A stretch of DNA of 64,000 nt from Seongchinamella unica (GTDB lineage: Bacteria; Pseudomonadota; Gammaproteobacteria; Pseudomonadales; Halieaceae). Below the pieces are notes generated by a model. That model made no database searches, was not told the DNA's origin, and was given only the letters and a program-made list of their open reading frames with translations. Positions 7,529 through 16,480 of the stretch are shown piece after piece. Each line of letters begins with the position of its first letter. The stretch's first letter is position 1. The stretch spans positions 124,001 through 188,000 of the forward strand of contig NZ_SMSE01000002.1 of NCBI RefSeq assembly GCF_004354085.1, read 5' to 3'. A program made the position numbers and the translations under genes.

Positions 7529-10500
7529 ATGACGTCGGATAATCCGGTTCTCCAATCCGTTTCGCTGGCGGACAAGTATGACAAGAGCGAAGGACGGGTC
7601 TTTATCAGTGGTACCCAGGCGCTGGCGCGGCTGGCGCTGGTCCAGCGTGAAATCGATACCAGGGCGGGCCTGAATACCCGGGGATTCATTAGCGGTTACC
7701 GGGGTTCCCCACTGGGTACCCTGGACAGTGTGCTCTGGCGCGAGCACAAACGGCTGGACGCGGCTGGCGTCGTGTTTCAGCCCGGGGTGAATGAGGATTT
7801 GGCCGCCACAGCCGTATGGGGAAGCCAGCAACTGGATTTTTTCCCGGACCCGCAGGTCGATGGCGTATACGCGCTCTGGTACGGCAAGGCGCCCGGTGTT
7901 GACCGGTCCGCCGATGCGATACGTCACGGCAATAACTTCGGTACGCACAAGCACGGCGGTGTGCTCGTGGTAGTTGGCGACGACCACCCCGGCAAATCCT
8001 CCACGGTCGTCAACCAGAGCGAACCGATGTTCGCCGCCATGCAGATACCGGTATTGTATCCGTCAGACGTGCAGGAAATCATCGACTTCGGTCTGCTGGG
8101 TTGGCAATTGTCTCGCTACTGCGGGCTCTGGGTGGGGCTGAAGACCGTCAACGAAACCGTAGAGCAGACCCAGACGGTGACAGTGCATAGCGACGAATTT
8201 AGCGCCGTTTGGCCCGACCGCGGACTGGACGCCGATAACGTCAACATCAAGTCCGCTTTCAACCCCCAGGCGTTGGAAGTGACGGTCAAGCGGGTGCGAC
8301 TGCCGCTGGTCAATGCGTTTGTCCGGGCCAACGGCATCGACAAGGAACGGATTGGCGGCAAGGGCGGTCTCGGCATCGTAACGTCCGGCAAGAGCTACTC
8401 CGACGTGATTCAGGCGTTCAGTCTGCTGGGTCTCGACAGCGACGCTGCTGCGGCCCTCGGCATCGCCATTTACAAGGTCGGCTGCATATGGCCCCTGGAG
8501 CCGGAGGGTATGAAAGAATTTGCCCAGGGGCGTCCCGAGTTGCTCTTTGTGGAAGAGAAATCGCCGATGCTGGAGCCCCAGGTGGCTCAGCTGTTGATCA
8601 ATGCTGAGCAGAAACCCCGTCTGGTGGGTAAGCAGGATGAGCATGGCTCAGCGCTGCTGCCTTCCGACGTGCAACTGGAGCCCACCGTGATCGCCGACGT
8701 GATTTTCGCCAGACTCGACGCCCTGGCTGTGGCCGACCCTGCTCTGCGCGACAGGCACGCGGCGCTGATGGCGGAGATGAACGCCAACCGGGAGCGATTC
8801 ACTGCCACGGCGTTGAAGGTGATACGTACGCCTTATTTCTGTTCAGGTTGTCCGCACAACACGTCGACACGGCTGCCGGAGGGCAGTATGGCGATGGCCG
8901 GCATCGGCTGTCACGGCATGGCGGGGCTGCGACGGGCCGACACGTTGGTACCCACGCACATGGGTGGCGAAGGCGTCAACTGGACGGGGGTGGCACCCTT
9001 CAGTGGTACCGAGCATATGTTCCAGAATATCGGCGACGGTACTTACTTCCACTCCGGGTTGATGGCAATTCGGGCTGCCGTGGCATCCGGCGCCAATATC
9101 ACCTACAAGATACTGTTCAACGATGCGGTTGCCATGACCGGCGGACAGCCCATCGACGGTCCCATATCAGTAGCGACCATGGCGAGCCAGGTGCTGGCGG
9201 AGGGGGTCCGCAAGGTTGTGGTGGTATCCGACCAGCCGGAAAAATTTCGCGGTCAGTTACCCCGCAATGTCGCCCTTTACCCGCGCGAGGAGCTCGATCT
9301 CGTGCAGCGGGAACTGCGCGAGGTAAAGGGCACGACGGCACTGATTTACGAGCAGACCTGTGCCGCCGAGAAGCGTCGCAGGCGCAAGCGCGGTACCTTT
9401 CCGAACCCGGCCAAGCGAATGTTCATTAACGATGCGGTGTGCGAAGGCTGCGGCGACTGTTCGGAACAGTCCACCTGTGTATCGATCCAGCCCAGGGAAA
9501 CGCCTTTTGGAACCAAGCGCCAGGTGGATCAGTCCAGCTGCAACAAGGACTACAGCTGCGCCAAGGGCTTTTGCCCGTCATTCGTCACCGTGCTGGGATC
9601 GGAGCCAAGGAAGCCCAGCGGTGTCGCGCTGGAGGGTGACTTGTTTGCGGATTTACCGATGCCTGCGCGGGCCGAACTGACGCGGGGCAATGTGGGCATT
9701 ATGATCGCGGGTATCGGCGGAACCGGCGTCATCACGGTTGGCGCGGTGATCGGTATGGCGGCGCATCTCGAGGGCAATGCCTGTTCCATCTACGATATGA
9801 CCGGCCTCAGCCAGAAGAATGGCGCGGTGTATTCACACCTGCGGATCGCGGAGCGGCAGGAAGACCTCGCCGCGCAGCGTATCGGCGCTGGTGAGGCTGA
9901 TGTGGTACTCGGCTTCGATCTGCTGGCGGCGCTGTCCGGTGACGCGGGCACCACCTACGCCCTGGGTCGTACGCGTGTCGTCGGCAACTCGAAAATCGTT
10001 CCGACCATTGATTTCCAGTTTAACCGCGACATGACGATCAACGAATACCAGGTGGAAGCCGATATCGCCACCCGCGCCGGGACGGACAATACCTATTTTG
10101 TCGATGCCACCGACCTGGCCCTGAAGCTGCTGGGCGATACCATCGGCGCCAATATGTTTCTGGTGGGCTATGCTGCGCAGCTTGGGCTGTTGCCGGTCAC
10201 TGTGCAGGCACTCGAGGAGGCCATACGGCTCAACGGCACGGCAATTCCTTTCAACCTGCAGGCCTTCGCGCTGGGTCGACTGTACGCTCACTCGCCAGAC
10301 GCGGTTACCGCACTGCTGCCTGAACAGGCCGAAACGGTGCACGAGGAAACACTGGAAGAGCTCATCGCTTCCCGGGCACAGCACCTGGTCGATTACCAGA
10401 ACCAGGCCTGGTCGCAGCGATTCCTGGCCACGGTGGATCGGGTGCGCGCCGCGGAAACCGCCATCGATGCGGATTCGACGGCCCTTACCCGGGCCGTTGC

Positions 10501-10981
10501 CGCCAACCTGTCCAAGCTGATGTCCTACAAGGACGAGTACGAAGTTGGCAGGCTGTACTCGGACCCGGCGTTCAAACGCAAGCTGGACGCCACCTTCGAA
10601 CCTGGTTACACCCTGAAGTTCAACCTGGCGCCGCCCATGATCAGCCGGATCAACCCGTCGACCGGCCGGCCGATGAAACGGGAGTTCGGCCAGTGGATCC
10701 TGCCCGGTTTCAGCCTGTTGGCACGACTGAAGGGATTGCGGGGAACACCGCTGGATATTTTCGGCTACAATGCCGAGCGGCGCCTGGAGCGACAGCTGAT
10801 ACGTGACTACGAGGAAATGCTTGACACGGTCCTGCCAGGGCTGGACGAAGACAACCTGGAGGCCGCAGTTGCCCTGGCGTCACTCCCTGACGACATTCGC
10901 GGGTTCGGTCACGTGAAGGAAAAGGCAGTGCAGGAGGTCGGGGTACGCAAGGAGGCATTGCTGCAGAAGTTTGCGGCGTGA
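7529..10981 (+). CDS. Indolepyruvate ferredoxin oxidoreductase, fused alpha/gamma chains
   Basis: 1150 residues, a single-chain form of the two-subunit enzyme that oxidatively decarboxylates aryl pyruvates (or related 2-oxo acids) to acyl-CoA with reduction of ferredoxin. The N-terminal pyrimidine domain has GFISGYRGSPLGTLD near 50. The thiamine-diphosphate domain is seen around 435-600 with CSGCPHNTS and GIGCHGMAG. A cysteine cluster near 637-685 (CEGCGDCSEQ, then CNKDYSCAKGFCP) should hold Fe-S. The gamma domain begins near 725 with GIGGTGVITVG. A GAGAGG site lies 8 bases before the ATG. The next gene is an enoyl-CoA hydratase 97 bases away, which fits use of the acyl-CoA product. Confidence 0.93.
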   Translation: MTSDNPVLQSVSLADKYDKSEGRVFISGTQALARLALVQREIDTRAGLNTRGFISGYRGSPLGTLDSVLWREHKRLDAAGVVFQPGVNEDLAATAVWGSQQLDFFPDPQVDGVYALWYGKAPGVDRSADAIRHGNNFGTHKHGGVLVVVGDDHPGKSSTVVNQSEPMFAAMQIPVLYPSDVQEIIDFGLLGWQLSRYCGLWVGLKTVNETVEQTQTVTVHSDEFSAVWPDRGLDADNVNIKSAFNPQALEVTVKRVRLPLVNAFVRANGIDKERIGGKGGLGIVTSGKSYSDVIQAFSLLGLDSDAAAALGIAIYKVGCIWPLEPEGMKEFAQGRPELLFVEEKSPMLEPQVAQLLINAEQKPRLVGKQDEHGSALLPSDVQLEPTVIADVIFARLDALAVADPALRDRHAALMAEMNANRERFTATALKVIRTPYFCSGCPHNTSTRLPEGSMAMAGIGCHGMAGLRRADTLVPTHMGGEGVNWTGVAPFSGTEHMFQNIGDGTYFHSGLMAIRAAVASGANITYKILFNDAVAMTGGQPIDGPISVATMASQVLAEGVRKVVVVSDQPEKFRGQLPRNVALYPREELDLVQRELREVKGTTALIYEQTCAAEKRRRRKRGTFPNPAKRMFINDAVCEGCGDCSEQSTCVSIQPRETPFGTKRQVDQSSCNKDYSCAKGFCPSFVTVLGSEPRKPSGVALEGDLFADLPMPARAELTRGNVGIMIAGIGGTGVITVGAVIGMAAHLEGNACSIYDMTGLSQKNGAVYSHLRIAERQEDLAAQRIGAGEADVVLGFDLLAALSGDAGTTYALGRTRVVGNSKIVPTIDFQFNRDMTINEYQVEADIATRAGTDNTYFVDATDLALKLLGDTIGANMFLVGYAAQLGLLPVTVQALEEAIRLNGTAIPFNLQAFALGRLYAHSPDAVTALLPEQAETVHEETLEELIASRAQHLVDYQNQAWSQRFLATVDRVRAAETAIDADSTALTRAVAANLSKLMSYKDEYEVGRLYSDPAFKRKLDATFEPGYTLKFNLAPPMISRINPSTGRPMKREFGQWILPGFSLLARLKGLRGTPLDIFGYNAERRLERQLIRDYEEMLDTVLPGLDEDNLEAAVALASLPDDIRGFGHVKEKAVQEVGVRKEALLQKFAA

Positions 10982-11078
10982 CGCGTGCATGGCCATGCGC
11001 AGGAGCTGGCTTCCTACCTATTCCGTCAGCGATGGCCGCCTGCGGGAGAATGGCTAACCGTCACGTTAGGGAGAAAGC

Positions 11079-11984
11079 ATGCTCGAACTAACCACCGTCC
11101 GGATATCGCAGGACACTGACAATCCGCGGGTCGCCCGGCTGCTGCTCAACCGGCCGGAACGGCTCAATGCCATCATTGATGAAACTGCCGATGACATCCG
11201 CCGCGCTGTGCGCTGGGCGGAGCAGAACGACGAGGTTCACGTCATTGTCGTCGAGGGCGCGGGCAAGGGGTTTTGCGGCGGATACGATCTGGCGGACTAT
11301 GCCGAACAGCAGGTTGAGCACCCCTGCCAGCAGGAGTCCTATCCCTGGGACCCCATGGTCGATTACGCCTGCATGAAGGACAACACGGAAGGCTTTATGA
11401 GTTTGTGGCGTTCGAGCAAACCGACCATCGCCAAGATACACGGTGCTGCCGTTGCCGGCGGCAGCGATATCGCGCTGTGTTGCGACCTGATGGTGATGGC
11501 CGAGAACGCGCGCATTGGCTACATGCCGACCCGTGTCTGGGGTTGCCCCACGACGGCCATGTGGACCTACCGGCTCGGGCCGACCCGCGCCAAGCAACTG
11601 ATGTTCACCGGCGACATGATCGACGGTAACACCGCCGGTGAGTGGGGCCTGGCCAACTACGTGGTGCCGGAGGAGCAACTGGAGCGCAAGACCATGGAAC
11701 TGGCAGAGCGTATTGCCGGGGTTCCCCGCAGCCACCTGGCAATGCACAAACTGGTCGTCAACCAGGTCATGCTGACCATGGGGCTGGAACAGTCCCAGAC
11801 CATGGCCACCGTGTTTGACGGTATCACCCGCCATAATCCGGAAGGGGTCTGGTTCCGGCGCTATGCCCAGACTGAAGGGTTCAGGGCCGCGGTTGACTGG
11901 CGCGATAGCGGGCGCAATATACCCGAAGGTGAGGAGGCGCGGGCGAGTATACGGGAGATGGACGACAAGCTCGCCGGTCGTTGA
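11079..11984 (+). CDS. Enoyl-CoA hydratase/isomerase (crotonase) family protein
   Basis: 301 residues with a GGGAG ribosome binding site 5-6 bases before ATG. Crotonase features: RPERLNAI near 27-34, the first oxyanion-hole segment [15 protein letters not shown] near 62-76, and the second [15 protein letters not shown] near 124-138. Instead of the Glu pair of classical hydratases, positions after the second segment read [15 protein letters not shown], so the reaction may differ from plain hydration. Cytoplasmic. Lies between the 2-oxo acid oxidoreductase and mmuM, whose start follows the TGA directly. Confidence 0.88.
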   Translation: MLELTTVRISQDTDNPRVARLLLNRPERLNAIIDETADDIRRAVRWAEQNDEVHVIVVEGAGKGFCGGYDLADYAEQQVEHPCQQESYPWDPMVDYACMKDNTEGFMSLWRSSKPTIAKIHGAAVAGGSDIALCCDLMVMAENARIGYMPTRVWGCPTTAMWTYRLGPTRAKQLMFTGDMIDGNTAGEWGLANYVVPEEQLERKTMELAERIAGVPRSHLAMHKLVVNQVMLTMGLEQSQTMATVFDGITRHNPEGVWFRRYAQTEGFRAAVDWRDSGRNIPEGEEARASIREMDDKLAGR

Positions 11985-12914
11985 GTGTCCGCTACACTCC
12001 CAGAGCTGCGCAGCCCGTTGATCCTCGATGGCGGCCTCGCCACCGAACTGGAAGCGCGGGGCTATGACCTGAATCATCCACTGTGGTCGGCCAAGCTGCT
12101 GATTGAAGCACCCGATGCCATCAGGGACGTGCACCTGGCCTACCTGCGGGCCGGTGCCGGCTGCATCATCAGCGCCAGTTACCAGGCGAGTGTCGACGGT
12201 TTTATCTCGCTGGGGCTATCGGAGGAGGAGGCACTATCGCTGCTGGATCTCTCGATAAAGCTGGGGCGAGAAGCGATCAACCAGTATCGCCACGAGGCGT
12301 CGCCGCTGGTGCACCCACTGTTGGCGGCCAGTGTCGGCCCCTATGGCGCCTGCCTGGCAGACGGCTCCGAGTATCATGGGAACTATGACCTGGACCAGGC
12401 GGGGCTTTACCGCTTTCATCGCCAGCGTTTGCTGCGACTTGCCGCTGGCGGTGCTGACTTGCTTGCCTGTGAAACCATCCCCTGTATCGACGAAGCCCTG
12501 GCTCTCGGCCAGCTGGTTGCCGAGACGGAGACCCCCGCCTGGATCAGTTTTTCCTGCCGGGATGGGGAGCTCCTCAGCAGCGGTGAATCCATCGAGAAGG
12601 CGGCCAGGGCGCTGGCCGGTCATTCGTCGTTATTGGCTTTGGGCGTTAATTGCACCGCGCCCGGCCACATCACCTCACTCATTGACCGGCTTCGCCACTG
12701 CTGGAGCGGGCGCATCGTGGTTTACCCCAACTCCGGCGAGCGCTACTGCGCCGACACCGGCAATTGGGAGGGAACCCGCAGCCCACTGGAATTCGCCGAT
12801 GCCGCCGGGACCTGGTTGCAGCGCGGCGCCGATATTGTCGGTGGCTGCTGTCGTACCGGACCGGGGCACGTCGCCGCGCTGCGGCGGGCCCTGGAACTGC
12901 CGGGCCGCGCTTAA
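11985..12914 (+). CDS. mmuM: Homocysteine S-methyltransferase
   Basis: 309 residues, GTG start immediately after the TGA of the previous gene. The Hcy-binding TIM barrel is complete: LILDGGLATELEARG at about 10-24, ACETIPC near 163, GVNCTAP near 218 (first zinc Cys), and the double-Cys VGGCCRTGPGH near 288. It transfers a methyl group from a donor such as S-methylmethionine or SAM to homocysteine, making methionine. Cytoplasmic. Its TAA shares the palindrome TTAA with the stop codon of the convergent kinase gene. Confidence 0.92.
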   Translation: MSATLPELRSPLILDGGLATELEARGYDLNHPLWSAKLLIEAPDAIRDVHLAYLRAGAGCIISASYQASVDGFISLGLSEEEALSLLDLSIKLGREAINQYRHEASPLVHPLLAASVGPYGACLADGSEYHGNYDLDQAGLYRFHRQRLLRLAAGGADLLACETIPCIDEALALGQLVAETETPAWISFSCRDGELLSSGESIEKAARALAGHSSLLALGVNCTAPGHITSLIDRLRHCWSGRIVVYPNSGERYCADTGNWEGTRSPLEFADAAGTWLQRGADIVGGCCRTGPGHVAALRRALELPGRA

Positions 12915-14119
12915 TCCTCCCGGGTGATGGTATAGCCCAGGGCCAGCATCGCCTTGATGGTGCCCAGTACGGTGGCCCGGTCATACTCCTTTTCTGATTC
13001 GGGGAGCTGGTTGTAGGCGACCAGGCAGGGGTGGGTTTTCCGGCTGTCGTCACGCACGTCACCCAGCTTCCAGCCGTCCTTGTAGCGTTGCAGTGCCCAG
13101 ATATCGTGCGTGTGCTCTGCCAGCTTCTCGATCAGTGGTTCCAGTGACTCATCCACTTGCACTGAACCGACGTCGATAGGCCGGGGTTCGTAGCCAAAGT
13201 AGTCGTCGAGGTCCCGGGCCAGGTCCAGGGCGGTGGTGTAGCGTCGGCTGGGGTCCCGGGCAATGGCTTTCAGGCAGATGCTCTCCAGCTCCCGCGGGAT
13301 ACTGTCATCAATCTGTCGCGGCGGGCGCACTTCGCCGCTGCCGATCGCGGCGACCAGTTGCTCTCTCGTGTCACCCTGAAACGGCAATTGTCCACACATC
13401 AACTGGTACAACAACACGCCCAGGGCGTAGATGTCGGTGCGTCCGTCCAGAGACTGGGTGTTGGTATCTGCCTGTTCCGGGCTCATATACGCGGGCGTGG
13501 CCGCGTGGCCGGCCAGCTCCGATCGCTGCTGCGGGTTATAGGCGATGCCGAAGTCGGTCACGTGAGCCTTGCCGTTGTCGTCGATGATCACGTTGGCCGG
13601 CTTGATATCGCAGTGAACGATGCCGGCCAGATGTGCATGGTGCAGTGCCAGCGCGGCGTCGCGAATGGTACGCACCGTTTCCGGCAGGCTGATCCGTCCC
13701 TGTCGCAGCAGCCAGCCCAGGTCCTGCCCGCGGATAAACTTGGAAACGATATAGCAGGAGCCCTCGGGGGTGCGAATGCAGTCATAGACCGGAACGATGT
13801 GCTCATGGTCCAGTTGGGCAACGGTGCGGGCCTCGGCAATGAAGGATTCGACGCTGTCGTAGCGGGAGAGCACCTGCTGGCGCGGTTTCTTTACCGCAAC
13901 CAGCCGGTCCAGTTCGAGATCGTAGGCCAGAAAGACATAGCCGAACGTGCCCTGGCCCAGGTAGCGCTTGACCTCGAAGCGCCCCAGAACGACTTCGCCC
14001 GGTTGCTGGGGCAGTGACTCCCCGGCTGGAAAATCGGCAGCCACCGGCGCATCGGATAACGGACTGAGCTCGGTGTTGTCCATCGTTTCGGTGAGATTAA
14101 ACGGTCCTTCGTTCATCAT
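12911..14119 (-). CDS. Ser/Thr protein kinase with C-terminal RyR domain
   Basis: 402 residues. Kinase landmarks: glycine loop LGQGTFGYVF (54-63), VAVKK with the ATP-binding Lys near 77, catalytic loop HCDIKPANV (169-177), DFG at 189-191 and TPAYMSPEQ near 208. The HRD motif is HCD, so this is a non-RD kinase. The kinase domain ends near 310. Residues about 329-397 match the RyR repeat of ryanodine receptors (AEHTHDIWALQRYKDGW, then KTHPCLVAYNQLPESEK, then MLALGY). There is no membrane segment, so it is cytoplasmic. In bacteria RyR modules are thought to bind nucleotide-like ligands, so a ligand-gated kinase is possible (inference). It converges on mmuM and diverges from surE. Confidence 0.92.
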   Translation of the reverse strand: MMNEGPFNLTETMDNTELSPLSDAPVAADFPAGESLPQQPGEVVLGRFEVKRYLGQGTFGYVFLAYDLELDRLVAVKKPRQQVLSRYDSVESFIAEARTVAQLDHEHIVPVYDCIRTPEGSCYIVSKFIRGQDLGWLLRQGRISLPETVRTIRDAALALHHAHLAGIVHCDIKPANVIIDDNGKAHVTDFGIAYNPQQRSELAGHAATPAYMSPEQADTNTQSLDGRTDIYALGVLLYQLMCGQLPFQGDTREQLVAAIGSGEVRPPRQIDDSIPRELESICLKAIARDPSRRYTTALDLARDLDDYFGYEPRPIDVGSVQVDESLEPLIEKLAEHTHDIWALQRYKDGWKLGDVRDDSRKTHPCLVAYNQLPESEKEYDRATVLGTIKAMLALGYTITRED

Positions 14120-14230
14120 GGGTCACTCTTCGCATGTCGTCGCAGTATATCGTGACCGCGGTACTTTGCATCAGCTACGGGGTGCCGGCTGTATGACCGG
14201 CAGGACGTCGCATCTGGTTCGATCGCCGTG

Positions 14231-14250
14231 CGGTATGTATTTGCATACCG
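14231..14250. promoter_or_regulatory. Inverted repeat in the kinase/surE divergent region
   Basis: CGGTATG (14231-14237) and CATACCG (14244-14250) form a perfect 7-bp inverted repeat with a 6-base centre. A second imperfect palindrome is at 14288-14307 (TCCCATTTT/GAAAGTGGGA). Both lie in the 278-base gap between divergent genes and are candidate operators; the gap holds no gene that I can support. Confidence 0.35.
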
Positions 14251-14397
14251 GAATTGCCACCGACGCCGGCAGTTTTCAGGTTTTTTGTCCCATTTTTGAA
14301 AGTGGGAGGCGTTTGTCACCGGGTTTTGCCATGATTCATTCAGCTCTCGCAAGGAGGGCCTGTATAAAAAACCAATAATTGCCAACGGAGAACCACA

Positions 14398-15324
14398 GTG
14401 AACTTGAAATCGATGCTTTTCGGGGCCGGTATGCTCGCCGCTTCAGCCTCAGCCTCCGCCCTGAATATCGCCCTGACCAATGACGATGGCTGGTCGACCC
14501 CGGGTATCCAGGCCCTTTACGAGGCGCTGACCGATGCCGGCCATACGGTGGTGCTGGCGGCTCCCCTCGATGGCCAGAGTGGCAGTGGCACCGCGTTCAA
14601 CATCAGCGGCCTGGAGATCACCCGCCAGGCTGAACAACAGTACTCCGTGGCCCTGGAGGGCGGGACAGAGGGCGCCGAACCGGCCACCTCGGGCGCTATC
14701 GGCCTCACCATCCTCGAGCAGTTGACGGGTCAAACCCCGGACCTGTTGGTGTCGGGTATCAACGACGGGGCCAATCTCTCTGCCGCCACTTATACGTCAG
14801 GAACAGTGGGTGCCGCGCTCCACGCCGCAGGGCTGGTGATTGGGGGTGAGTCTATAACCGCCATCGCCATCAGCACTGACGAGCGCTGCGCGGAAGATGC
14901 CGCCATGACCGACGAGTGCCGGGAAGTGGCCCAGTTCCTGGTCGATTACATCGATCACCTGGAACAGCGTCCGGCCTTCCAGCGCGGTGCCTCCACCCTG
15001 ATTCCCAACGGACGCGCGCTCAACATCAATTTCCCCCCGGTAGAGCCGCTGGGCGTTAGAATCGCGACCCAGGGCAAGCTTCCCCTGCTGGCGGGGTCCC
15101 TGCGCAGTATCGAACTGGGCTGCGGGGGCTGTACCGAGCTGGAGATCGGTGAATCTGCTGACGGTGGAATCAGCGGCACCACGTCCTTCGAGGGTGGCGA
15201 CGACGTCAGGAATGCCGACCAGGCCCTGTTTGCCGAGGGCTATATCACTGTGGTGGTGATCCAGCCTAACCTGAGCGCCAGGGCGCAAGGCCTCAAGGGC
15301 TATCTGCGCCAGTATCGCTACTGA
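14398..15324 (+). CDS. surE: Exported SurE-type 5'/3'-nucleotidase
   Basis: 308 residues from GTG, with CGGAG 8 bases upstream. Residues 1-21 (LKSMLFGAGMLAASASASA) form a signal peptide, unlike the cytoplasmic SurE of most bacteria. The metal-binding LTNDDGW begins at about residue 25, followed by PLDGQSGSGTAFNI (phosphate-site Ser) and VSGINDGANLS near 115, which replace the canonical RSG and SGINHGAN. The family hydrolyses nucleoside monophosphates and polyphosphate. A periplasmic location would suit phosphate or nucleoside scavenging. The 3' end overlaps the convergent AraC gene by 32 bases. Family certain, gene symbol by homology only. Confidence 0.85.
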   Translation: MNLKSMLFGAGMLAASASASALNIALTNDDGWSTPGIQALYEALTDAGHTVVLAAPLDGQSGSGTAFNISGLEITRQAEQQYSVALEGGTEGAEPATSGAIGLTILEQLTGQTPDLLVSGINDGANLSAATYTSGTVGAALHAAGLVIGGESITAIAISTDERCAEDAAMTDECREVAQFLVDYIDHLEQRPAFQRGASTLIPNGRALNINFPPVEPLGVRIATQGKLPLLAGSLRSIELGCGGCTELEIGESADGGISGTTSFEGGDDVRNADQALFAEGYITVVVIQPNLSARAQGLKGYLRQYRY

Positions 15325-16444
15325 GTTCTGCCTGTTCCGCCTGACGCCTGAATTCTGTAGGCGTCAGGCCCGTCACTTTCCTGAACTGGCGATAAAACGC
15401 CGACTGGGAATTGAATCCGGATTCCTGGGCGATGTCTGCCATGCTGCCGGAACTGGACAGCAGGAGCTCCTTGGCGCGCTTTACCCTGAAGCTGCTCACG
15501 TAGTCGAAGAAGTTTTTCCCGGAACAGCGGTTGATGACCTGACTTAGCTCGGGGGCGGGCAGGCGGAGATCTTCCGCCAGGTCTGCAATTCTCAATTCGT
15601 GCTGCAGATAGGGCTTTTGCCTCACCATGTAGGCCTCCAGTTGCTGCCAGCGTGCCTGTTTGTCGGCGCTGTCATCTTCGCTGGAAGCGGTCGCGGTGTC
15701 TTTCCGGCTGCCTGCCCCCTCCCGGTGCCCGGCAAAGACATCGGGCTGGGCGAGGCCGAAGAAAGCGATCAGGTAATACAGCGCGATCACGGTAAGTGAT
15801 GAATAAATGCTGCGCGGCCACAATTCCATGCCGGGCAACAGCCGAATCAGCGCAACCAGCAGACCGGTAAGTGCCATCAGCAGGCACAGGGCAACCAGCA
15901 GCTTCAGCCAGCGCAGGGTGACCGACTCCTCGAATGAAAATTCGTCTGCCAGCCGTTGACCGTAAGCCAGCACCTTCGCCAGGCTGGCGGTGAGATAAAT
16001 GACCGAGACGGCATAGACAAACAGGCCAGTCAGGGCCAGCGGGCCGGGGGGCCAGCCACTGCGGGCCTGTTCCAGGCCGTTGCTGCTCAGGTCGGCGCCG
16101 TTAGCGGACACCAGGGGGAGGGCGATGATGGGTAGCAGCGGCCACAGGTGCAGCAGGTGTACCGGCCGCAGGTGAAAATCTGCCTGTGTCATCACGCTGA
16201 CATAGCCGTACAGCAGCGGGCTGCTGAGTACATAGGCGAAACCGAGCAGCGATAACCCGGGCATTTGCTGCAGCAAACCGGTATGGAGTGCCAGAATCAG
16301 CACCAGGTAACACAGATTGCAGGCCAGCGCAGCGGCCAGCAGGCTGTTTGCCTGCCGGTTGCCATCCTTACGCAATAATAATCCGGCCATCACAATAAGG
16401 CCCAGCAGTATGCCGGTGCCCGCCACAAATTCACTGACGCCCAT
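15293..16444 (-). CDS. AraC-family regulator with N-terminal membrane domain
   Basis: 383 residues. The first 230 or so residues hold about seven hydrophobic helices (for example FVAGTGILLGLIVMAGLLL and LLYGYVSVMT), and the C-terminal 100 are an AraC-type double helix-turn-helix (LRIADLAEDLRLPAPELSQV, then DIAQESGFNSQSAFYRQF, then VTGLTPTEFRR). It is a membrane-anchored one-component regulator of the type found in Bacteroidetes and marine gammaproteobacteria. It lies 36 bases downstream of the SDR/BVMO operon on the same strand, so it may be the operon's last gene and regulator. The gene end overlaps surE by 32 bases. Confidence 0.88.
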   Translation of the reverse strand: MGVSEFVAGTGILLGLIVMAGLLLRKDGNRQANSLLAAALACNLCYLVLILALHTGLLQQMPGLSLLGFAYVLSSPLLYGYVSVMTQADFHLRPVHLLHLWPLLPIIALPLVSANGADLSSNGLEQARSGWPPGPLALTGLFVYAVSVIYLTASLAKVLAYGQRLADEFSFEESVTLRWLKLLVALCLLMALTGLLVALIRLLPGMELWPRSIYSSLTVIALYYLIAFFGLAQPDVFAGHREGAGSRKDTATASSEDDSADKQARWQQLEAYMVRQKPYLQHELRIADLAEDLRLPAPELSQVINRCSGKNFFDYVSSFRVKRAKELLLSSSGSMADIAQESGFNSQSAFYRQFRKVTGLTPTEFRRQAEQAELSSDTGADSP

Positions 16445-16480
16445 TCAGTTACCGATAGAGTGTGTCAATATCGGTCCAGT

